A stretch of DNA of 10,525 nt from SIAJ01 sp036266155. Lineage in GTDB: Bacteria; Planctomycetota; Planctomycetia; Gemmatales; Gemmataceae. Shown piece after piece: positions 5,601 through 10,525 of this stretch. The stretch covers positions 1 to 10,525 of the forward strand of contig DATANR010000232.1 in assembly GCA_036266155.1 (NCBI GenBank). The letters are read 5' to 3'. Below the pieces are notes generated by a model. That model was given only the letters and a program-made list of their open reading frames with translations. It was not told the origin of the DNA and did no database searches. Every line of letters begins with the position of its first letter. Within the stretch, counting starts at the first letter, position 1. A program made the position numbers and the translations under genes.

Positions 5601-8257
5601 GGCGATCCATGAGTGCCGGCAACACATTACTCGCCCACGCCGTTGGCGCCGGCAAAACTTTTACGATGGCGGCAACTGCCATGAAAATGAAGCAGGCCGG
5701 GCTCATCAAAAAGCCCATGCTCGTCGTACCGAATCATTTGCTTGAACAATTCGCACGTGAGTTCATGCAACTGTACCCTAACGCCAAACTTCTTGTCGCC
5801 ACGAAGGACGATTTGTCCCGCGACCGCCGTAAATTCTTGACGGCCAAGATTGCCAGCGGCGAGTGGGATGGCATTATTGTCACCCACAGCAGCTTCGAGC
5901 GGATCGGCATGTCACGGGCCTATCAGGAGCGGTTCCTCCGCGATCAGATCGCGGAATACAACCAGCTCCTCATCGAGGGAGCAACCAAGGACGCCAAACG
6001 CGCCCACCGCAATCTCATCAAGACCATTGAGAAGCAGAAAGCCAAACGCGAAGAACGACTGAAGGACATGCTGGCCGAGGAGAAGAAGGACGACGGACTC
6101 GTTTTTGATGAACTCGGTGTCGATCATTTGTTCATCGACGAAGCCCACTATTACAAGAACCTCGAGACGCCGACCAAGATGGAACGCGTCGCCGGCATCC
6201 AAACCGGGGGCAGCGAGCGGGCGTTCGACGTCTACATGAAAGCCCGTTACCTCGACCATCAGCATGCCGGCCACGGAGTAACCTTCGCGACCGGCACGCC
6301 GATCAGCAACACGATGGTCGAGATGTACACCATGCAGCGGTTCCTTGACCCCGAGGGGTTACGAACGCGCGGCATCGAGCATTTCGACGGCTGGGCCGCG
6401 ACCTTCGGCGAAGTCGTCGACACGATGGAAATCTCCCCGGATGGAGCGTCGCTCCGGCCGCGGAGCCGCTTTGCCCGCTTCACCAACCTCCCGGAACTCC
6501 AGCAGATGTTCCGGGCGTTCTCCGATGTGCAGACGGCGGACATGCTGAATCTACCGCGACCGCGGCTGGAAAGTGGAAAGCCGATCGTCATCGCTTGCCC
6601 GATGTCCTACGAGCAGCGGATTCTTCAAGCGGAACTTGTCGAGCGTTACGACCGGATACGCTCACAGAAGGTAGACCCACGCGAAGACAACGCCCTCGCC
6701 ATCACCACGGATGGCCGGAAGCTCGCCCTCGATGCAAGAATGCTCTCAAGCACGGCATCCGACTTTCCCAACTCGAAAGTGAATGCCCTCGTCGCAAGGG
6801 TCGAGGAAGTATGGCGGAAAACAGCTGCCACCCGCGGCACGCAGATGATCTTCTGCGATATGGGCGTCCACAAGGCACCGTCGGGTTACTCGGCCTATGA
6901 CGAGGTGATCGAGAAACTAATCGCTCGCGGTATCCCGAGGAGCGAGATCGCTGCCATCGGCGACGCCGATTCGGACGCAAAGAAGCAATCGCTGTTCGAG
7001 CACGTTCGCAAGGGTTCGGTCCGTGTGCTCCTCGGCAGCACGCAGAAAATGGGCACCGGCACCAACGTGCAGAAGCGGCTCGCCGCTTTGCATCACCTTG
7101 ATGCCCCGTGGAAGCCGGCCGAGGTCGAGCAGCGTGAGGGACGGATTCTCCGCCAGGGCAACGAAACCGAGGAGGTCTCGATCTACCGCTACGTCACCGA
7201 GGGGTCATTCGACGCCTATATGTGGCAGGCATTGGAGACCAAGGCCCGGTTTATCTCGCAGGTCATCACCGGCGACAGCACGGCCCGCCGGGCCGAGGAT
7301 ATCGGCGGCCAGGAACTGTCCTACGCCGAGGTGAAAGCAATCGCCTCCGGCAATCCTGCGGTCCTGACCTTGGCCGAGGCCGATGCGGAATTGCAGCGGC
7401 TGACCATCCTCCGGAAGAACCACTCGGACGAGCAATATCTCGGCCGCCTGCGTTCGCGGCAATTGCCTGAGTCAATTGGCGCATTCAACAAGCAACTCGC
7501 CAACCTCAAAGCCGACATGGTCACCGTCGCCGCACGTTCCGGCGACAACCTCATTGTCGGAACAAAGCCGACCTCTCGCGAGAACGTAATTGACGTGCTT
7601 GGCGGGGCTCTCGATTCGCTGCCATTTGCAGTCCTTCAGATGCGGCGAATCCCGATCGGCCGGTATCGCGGCCTCGCCTTCGGCATCGTGCTACATCCGC
7701 AATTCACTCCCGAAATCTACCTGGAAGGGCAGACCATTCGGCAGTCGATGCTGTCGAGAGAACATCACGGCCCCCGTGCTGTTCTGAACGCCCTGGAGCG
7801 TCTAGCGGGCGGCTATCAGGCCGAATGCGAGCGGATTGCACAAGACCTCGAGATTGCCAAAGGGCAGCTTCGCGATTACCAGGAACGCCAGGGCGTGGCT
7901 TTCCCACATGAACAGTATCTCTCGGAGTTAACTGGCCTCCGCGATCAACTCAAAGTCGGGCTATCCGCATCAAAACAGGAACCGAACGGCACAGGGCCGA
8001 CCGCCGCAGAACTGGCGACCAGGATCAAGGCACTCACCGCTGCCCATACCCTCGAGGCCGGTCCGGAACGAACGACAAACCGCCGCAACGAGGCGACCGA
8101 GCCAGTCACCGCCCGCATCCGGCGGAGGGGCAAGAGCCAGGCTCCTGGCGCCCCGCCCGCAAATAATCCCGGAGCAGCATGCAACAAGACCCGCATACAA
8201 TCCAGTCCAGGACCGGAATACGGACTTACTTCCCGCAATTCCGAATGGAGTCGCTAG
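2678..8257 (+). CDS. DarB-like fused N6-adenine DNA methylase / SNF2-type helicase
   Basis: Giant cytoplasmic protein, 1859 residues from the ATG at 2678 (MARKPPSFRQPTLFPSG). Residues 228-300 hold the family lead-in (RFAGFG; TTFNAFYTSQ). The methylase has the SAM-binding motif VLEPGCGTGNF at 305 and a catalytic motif read as NVPF at 368-371 instead of the usual NPPY/NPPF. About 720-785 is a conserved linker (LPFIAELYGKPL, DEYLSGNVRAKL). The helicase has Walker A GAGKT at 990, DEAH at 1154 followed by YYKN, TGTPISN at 1205, MGTGTNVQ at 1458 and QREGRILRQGN at 1485, so all core motifs are intact. A coiled-coil-like tail and a disordered end follow. Relatives include P1 DarB (protects DNA from type I restriction) and proteins of integrative elements and defence islands; the role here is inferred. 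There is no ribosome binding site at 2678, and the first ~140 codons look non-coding (see the nested gene), so the start is uncertain. Confidence 0.9.
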   Translation: MARKPPSFRQPTLFPSGPDEPTLPEDVGAAVPDGDQNVQDTRVAVTERAPETPRLPQEERHASPGNGITGNRTEEPPRNLQGRDRQDEAGKRFEPGGGRGPGVGAAGLAGPIAERNSGGQQRANLPRQNYGVSSRTNSARLNKQRSRPPPGLYDNLPERETEEPPKHVEPVPVLDPIDAVAEPKSLASPISSGEKAKARDIIAALRVLKRAEHEKRAVTPEERQSLSRFAGFGPVALSIFPDPVTGKFKDASWQSLGEELKSLLSPEEYDSAKRTTFNAFYTSQTVISAMHSAIERMGVSAGATVLEPGCGTGNFMQYGRPGLRFVGIEMDSLSGRIAKLLHPDHDIRIENFRDSRLAENSCDGVIGNVPFAELKLEHRGQKWSLHDYFFAKSIDALKPDGILGLVTTHFTLDKQNAAIREYLAGQADFVGAIRLPADAFKREGTSVVTDIVFLRRRAKGEPANHIDPAWLETQPIDIDGTQIPINSYFINHPEMVLGNWSRKDRLYDAGYSLVSNGELVEQLRSCVARLPEFKPRKVAVDQGEPRPSFTPPPADAHISEGSFFVRADRVICQMVNGQAETVTYGGTLLKTGVGATMTGKRLASLIGLRDHARRVLLSQNEGWPEEHRAEARKELNRAYDQFARSYGPINKTTFGSTSEGGAIRRIPNLVKFREDPDSMLVMALEEYDETTGKAAKAAIMKKDVVGKKPPVTSVASAEEGLLVSLNQRGKVDLPFIAELYGKPLDAIWEELGDLIYLDPETDEVVTADEYLSGNVRAKLVEAEAGGEPRNVEALRQVQPEDVLPGDIDGNLGAPWIPETDIQAFACGLFRVEPNAIKVGQLKKDAVWSIEADYAAEKSVAATSEFGTGRANGTWLLELALNMKTPVIYDTINHGDREERVTNQEETLAAREKQKQIKERFRSWLFSDPDRTERLVRVYNDTYNNLRPRAFDGSHLDFPGMNQTVKLRSHQEDAIWRSMSAGNTLLAHAVGAGKTFTMAATAMKMKQAGLIKKPMLVVPNHLLEQFAREFMQLYPNAKLLVATKDDLSRDRRKFLTAKIASGEWDGIIVTHSSFERIGMSRAYQERFLRDQIAEYNQLLIEGATKDAKRAHRNLIKTIEKQKAKREERLKDMLAEEKKDDGLVFDELGVDHLFIDEAHYYKNLETPTKMERVAGIQTGGSERAFDVYMKARYLDHQHAGHGVTFATGTPISNTMVEMYTMQRFLDPEGLRTRGIEHFDGWAATFGEVVDTMEISPDGASLRPRSRFARFTNLPELQQMFRAFSDVQTADMLNLPRPRLESGKPIVIACPMSYEQRILQAELVERYDRIRSQKVDPREDNALAITTDGRKLALDARMLSSTASDFPNSKVNALVARVEEVWRKTAATRGTQMIFCDMGVHKAPSGYSAYDEVIEKLIARGIPRSEIAAIGDADSDAKKQSLFEHVRKGSVRVLLGSTQKMGTGTNVQKRLAALHHLDAPWKPAEVEQREGRILRQGNETEEVSIYRYVTEGSFDAYMWQALETKARFISQVITGDSTARRAEDIGGQELSYAEVKAIASGNPAVLTLAEADAELQRLTILRKNHSDEQYLGRLRSRQLPESIGAFNKQLANLKADMVTVAARSGDNLIVGTKPTSRENVIDVLGGALDSLPFAVLQMRRIPIGRYRGLAFGIVLHPQFTPEIYLEGQTIRQSMLSREHHGPRAVLNALERLAGGYQAECERIAQDLEIAKGQLRDYQERQGVAFPHEQYLSELTGLRDQLKVGLSASKQEPNGTGPTAAELATRIKALTAAHTLEAGPERTTNRRNEATEPVTARIRRRGKSQAPGAPPANNPGAACNKTRIQSSPGPEYGLTSRNSEWSR
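2777..2780 (+). promoter_or_regulatory. Ribosome binding site of the nested gene
   Basis: GGAG lies 6 bases before the ATG at 2787, inside the giant open frame. It is the only good ribosome binding site seen between 2580 and 3300, and it selects the nested frame rather than the giant one. Confidence 0.55.
2787..3101 (+). CDS. Nested helical hypothetical protein, 104 residues, in an alternative frame
   Basis: Reads MYKTLVLQLLRERPKLHDYL and onward to a TGA at 3099-3101, entirely within the 5' part of the giant methylase-helicase frame but shifted. Evidence that it is real: GGAG 6 bases before the ATG; hand-counted third-position GC of 77/104 (74%) against 36/104 (35%) in the giant frame over the same bases; and an amphipathic, mostly helical composition (LLQAMELQAIELKSHH, QVAAEALELALQDLRDRL). 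The giant frame here instead gives a Gly/Pro/Arg/Asn-rich low-complexity string. An ATG at 2757 would add ten residues (MAPPFRMEIK) but has no ribosome binding site. The stop overlaps an in-frame CTG of the giant gene (CTGA). The family is not recognised; it could be a small partner or regulator of the methylase-helicase. Confidence 0.7.
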   Translation: MYKTLVLQLLRERPKLHDYLKKSGTLLQAMELQAIELKSHHATYKDVIDKMKPGSDSSQVAAEALELALQDLRDRLPNEIPADSNEPISLDKIMAYLRGQTPPG

Positions 8258-8296
8258 ACTTGTTCGATTCCGGCACGAGGCCACTCAGCACCGTAG

Positions 8297-8380
8297 TCAG
8301 CCGAGCCTCTTGGCGAGGCCCAGGTCGGCATGGCCGACCTGGAGGAGTTGCTGGCCCACTTGAAAAAACACGCTGAATAG
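8297..8380 (+). pseudogene. Short C-terminal coding remnant
   Basis: Between TAG codons at 8294-8296 and 8378-8380 one frame reads SAEPLGEAQVGMADLEELLA followed by HLKKHAE, a plausible helical protein C-terminus. It is too short to be a usual gene and has no ribosome binding site before its ATG at 8330. It is in the same frame as the giant methylase-helicase gene, separated from it by two in-frame TAG codons (8255, 8294). It may be the decayed end of that gene or of an unrelated deleted gene; the parent family is not recognised. Confidence 0.3.
8305..8342. repeat. Tandem hairpins downstream of the methylase-helicase gene
   Basis: GCCTC/GAGGC (8305-8319, 5-bp stem) is followed directly by a perfect 10-bp stem CCAGGTCGGC/GCCGACCTGG (8320-8342) whose three-base loop is ATG. 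They begin 47 bases after the giant gene's stop, where a terminator or mRNA 3' stabiliser would sit, but no T-run follows, so this is not a classical intrinsic terminator. Confidence 0.5.
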
Positions 8381-8663
8381 TCGCTGGGATGGTCTGCGCC
8401 CCGCGTGCAAACCGTCCAGCTTGACGCTGCGCGCTCACCCCATCCGCACGCTCCACAACAACACCGACACTTGCGAACGCACAGTCGTCTCAATGACGCA
8501 TCGCCATGCCTTTATCGGTAATATGGGCCGGGGTAAATGGCGAACCGAACAGTATTGGCTGCGTTTCCTTTTCTTATCCTCAATTCCATTTAACCGCCCC
8601 ATCCGCCAATCCGTTGCGCCCCCAACCGCGTCATATCTTCGAGCCCCCGATCCGGTTGACAAG

Positions 8664-8711
8664 AACAGGGGAAGCAACTCGTTTCCAGAAACAAGATGCG
8701 TCCCCTTTGTT
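8664..8711. repeat. 48-base imperfect palindrome, REP/MITE-like
   Basis: The left half begins AACAGGGGAAGCA and ends CTCGTTTC. The right half is GAAACAAGATGC followed by GTCCCCTTTGTT, and its reverse complement matches the left half with three mismatches and one two-base gap, around a two-base centre (CA). Single-stranded, it would form one long hairpin. This size and imperfection are typical of REP-type elements mobilised by Y1 (RAYT) transposases; no such transposase gene lies in the window. Confidence 0.55.
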
Positions 8712-8871
8712 TCGGCCCATCGCGGGCGAGAAAGCGCGCCGTCCCGAGCCGGCCAAGATTCTGGAGTCAGGGGTCTGGGGTCTGGGGCCCTTGAACATTG
8801 TCCGGGAGTACCTAGGACCAAGCTGGTTTAACTGTCACTTTTCCTTAACCCGTCTTTCGAAGGAGTGCATC

Positions 8872-10525
8872 ATGCGCGTCACTTGGTTGCACCGTTGGCT
8901 GGACCGCAAATCCCAACCGCTGGCGAACCGGCCCAGGCCTTACCGCCCGTTCCTCGAACAACTGGAGGTTCGGGACGTGCCCGCCACCTTTATGGTGACG
9001 ACCGTTACAGACGTAATCAGCTCCACTGACGGTGTGCTCTCCCTGCGCGAGGCGATTATCGCCGCTAACAGTTCCGTCCCTCGGGATCTAATCACATTCA
9101 ACATCGGCACCGGGCTACAAACGATCAACTTGACCAGCCCGCTTCCAACAATCACACATCGGGTCACGATCGACGGTAGTTCGCAGCCAGGCTATGACCC
9201 CTCGAACTGCAATCCCGTGATCGAACTCAATGGCAGTGGGGCCGGGGCCGGCGCCAACGGGCTGTGGCTGGGGCCGGGTTCCGGCGGCACCTCGACGGTC
9301 CCCGGTAGCACGATCCGCGGACTTGCCATCAATCTCTTCGCTGGAGATGGCATCTTGATCAACACCAACTTCAATCGCATCGTCGGCAATCACATCGGTA
9401 CCAACTCAACCGGTTTGGTTCCCTTGGGCAATACCTTGAATGGCATCGAGATTCAAAATGGGGCCTCGAATCTCATCGGCGGGACGATCTGCTGCTCCGG
9501 CAACGTCATTTCGGCCAACCAAGGCAACGGCATCCTCATCACCGCCGCTGCGGCGATACGCAACCAGGTGCTCGGCAACTATATCGGCACCGACGCCACT
9601 GGACTGGCCGGTCTCGGCAATCATCAGGACGGAGTGAAGACGGCCGCCGCCGCAAACAAAAACACGATCGGCGGCACTTCGTTGCTGGCGCGCAATTTGA
9701 TTTCCGGCAACTTGGGGGACGGCATCGAGCTCGGCACGACCTACAATTCCGTGCAGGAAAACTGGATCGGCGTCGATGTCACGGGAAATGCCGCCCTTCC
9801 CAACCTCTTGGACGGCGTCCGTGTTCTCGTAAGCAAAAACACGTTGACGCACAACGTGATCTCTGGGAATGCCGCCAACGGCGTCGAACTCTTGACCGGC
9901 GTCCAGACGACCAACATCAAGGGCAATATGATCGGCGTCAACGTCCAGGGCAATCAACCGGTTGGAAACACTCTGGACGGCATTCATCTTCTCACCGCCA
10001 GCGCCAACATCATCGGGGGGGCGGGCTTTGGCGCGGGCAACGTCATTTCCGGCAATACGAACGGCATCACCCTCGACGGCGCTTCCTTGAGCAACATTAT
10101 CCGAGGCAACTTCGTCGGCACCGACCGCACCGGCACGCAAAAGATCAAGAATACCGCGGATGGCATCGTCTTGAATCCAAGTGCGACCTTAAACCTCATC
10201 GGCGGTTCGACCTTGGGTGCGGGCAACGTCGTGTCGGGCAACGGCGACCTTGGCATCTATGTCGGAAGCGACTACAACACGATCCAGGGCAATCGTATCG
10301 GCACCGACTTCACCGGGACCCTGGGCTTGGGGAATAAAGTTGACGGCGTCTATGTCAACGGCGGCTTCCGCAACTTGATCGGCGGCTCGGCGACCACCTC
10401 CAACGGGGGTGGGCCGCGCAACATCATCGCTGACAACGGCCGCAACGGCGTCGTCCTCCGCGACGGGGCTTCTCGCAACATGGTCCAGGGCAACTACATC
10501 GGCGTCGGCCTGAACGGCGAGCACC
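8872..10525 (+). CDS. Secreted/surface beta-helix repeat protein, 3' end outside window
   Basis: Open from the ATG at 8872 to the window edge (551 codons seen, no stop), with AGGAG 6 bases upstream. Residues 1-41 carry a basic start and the planctomycete extracellular N-terminal signature (FLEQLEVRDVPATF; compare Pfam Planc_extracel), which predicts export. Residues about 55-67 (VLSLREAIIAAN) match the CSLREA-type motif seen at the start of many bacterial surface beta-helix proteins. From about residue 110 onward the protein is a right-handed parallel beta-helix, with repeating 'N.IGGT....NVISGN..NGI' and 'N.IGTD.TG...LGN..DGV' segments. Such proteins are adhesins, structural surface proteins or polysaccharide-binding proteins; no catalytic signature is visible. 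The preceding 600-base gap suggests it is transcribed separately from the methylase-helicase. Confidence 0.88.
   Translation, partial: MRVTWLHRWLDRKSQPLANRPRPYRPFLEQLEVRDVPATFMVTTVTDVISSTDGVLSLREAIIAANSSVPRDLITFNIGTGLQTINLTSPLPTITHRVTIDGSSQPGYDPSNCNPVIELNGSGAGAGANGLWLGPGSGGTSTVPGSTIRGLAINLFAGDGILINTNFNRIVGNHIGTNSTGLVPLGNTLNGIEIQNGASNLIGGTICCSGNVISANQGNGILITAAAAIRNQVLGNYIGTDATGLAGLGNHQDGVKTAAAANKNTIGGTSLLARNLISGNLGDGIELGTTYNSVQENWIGVDVTGNAALPNLLDGVRVLVSKNTLTHNVISGNAANGVELLTGVQTTNIKGNMIGVNVQGNQPVGNTLDGIHLLTASANIIGGAGFGAGNVISGNTNGITLDGASLSNIIRGNFVGTDRTGTQKIKNTADGIVLNPSATLNLIGGSTLGAGNVVSGNGDLGIYVGSDYNTIQGNRIGTDFTGTLGLGNKVDGVYVNGGFRNLIGGSATTSNGGGPRNIIADNGRNGVVLRDGASRNMVQGNYIGVGLNGEH
9394..10525 (+). 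repeat. Coding repeat of about 183 bp in the beta-helix gene
   Basis: The motif (I/V)G(T/V)...TG recurs with its first codon at 9394, 9583, 9766, 9931, 10114, 10297 and 10498, giving spacings of 189, 183, 165, 183, 183 and 201 bases, all multiples of three. The modal unit is 61 residues. Copies diverge in sequence, so the array is old rather than recently expanded, although the conserved ATCGGC(A/G) and GGCAA(C/T) words remain at DNA level. Confidence 0.8.

Larger units (their letters stand above)
8258..8871 (+). other. Intergenic stretch with hairpins, a gene remnant and a REP-like palindrome
   Basis: No complete gene is supported. Open frames on both strands at about 8421-8831 lack ribosome binding sites and give low-complexity translations. 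Contents: two adjacent hairpins (8305-8319, 8320-8342), a short possible C-terminal coding remnant ending at 8380, a 48-base imperfect palindrome (8664-8711), and a GGGGTCTG short tandem repeat at about 8770-8787. The AGGAG of the next gene is at 8861-8865. No convincing promoter for that gene was found. Confidence 0.55.

Noticed and set aside
8421..8831. Open frames on both strands in the downstream intergenic region
   Set aside because: No ribosome binding site, low-complexity Ser/Arg/Pro content, and they cross the 48-base palindrome and the G-rich tandem repeat.
9406..10140. Long minus-strand open frame of 244 codons
   Set aside because: It mirrors the repeat-rich beta-helix gene; its repetitive Val/Asp/Ala composition is an antisense shadow of the IGGT/GNV repeats.

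Overview
The window looks like chromosomal or integrated-element DNA from a planctomycete, most likely of the Gemmata group (Gemmataceae). Two genes point there. One begins with the TIGR02996 'repeat-companion' domain, which is abundant in Gemmata-type genomes. The last gene opens with the planctomycete extracellular N-terminal signature (FLEQLEVRDVPA) followed by a long beta-helix repeat. Coding DNA is moderately GC-rich with GC-biased third positions, and several genes have clear AGGAG-type ribosome binding sites.

Layout. Positions 1-350 hold a small minus-strand cluster: a possible small membrane protein, a 54-residue hypothetical protein, and the first codons of a gene that leaves the window on the left. 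Divergently from it, at 384-1151, lies an XRE-type regulator with a large C-terminal sensor-like domain that resembles phospholipase-D-like regions. It is followed by a TIGR02996/leucine-rich-repeat protein (1228-2013) that appears to start at TTG, because the better-placed ATG is out of frame and stops after four codons. Positions 2014-2677 carry no convincing gene but are unusually rich in inverted repeats and hairpins, with a plausible promoter at the end.

The centre (2678-8257) is a giant gene of up to 1859 codons. It fuses an N6-adenine DNA methylase to an SNF2-like DEAH helicase, the architecture of phage P1 DarB and related proteins of plasmids, integrative elements and defence islands. 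A second reading frame inside its first 420 bases (2787-3101) has every mark of a real 104-codon gene: its own ribosome binding site, 74% GC at third positions against about 35% in the giant frame, and a helical, protein-like composition. So the giant gene is either overprinted there or truly starts later, perhaps at a CTG that overlaps the small gene's stop as CTGA. This nested arrangement is the most interesting feature of the window.

After the giant gene comes a 600-base non-coding stretch. It holds a perfect 10-bp hairpin, a short possible C-terminal gene fragment in the same frame as the giant gene, and a 48-base imperfect palindrome of REP/MITE type. From 8872 to the right edge runs a secreted or surface beta-helix protein with a repeat of about 61 residues, seen seven times before the window ends.

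Together, the regulator, the palindrome-rich DNA, the small nested protein and the methylase-helicase could form one accessory mobile or defence/anti-restriction module. That grouping is inferred from position and family knowledge only; no integrase, relaxase, nuclease or restriction gene is visible here.
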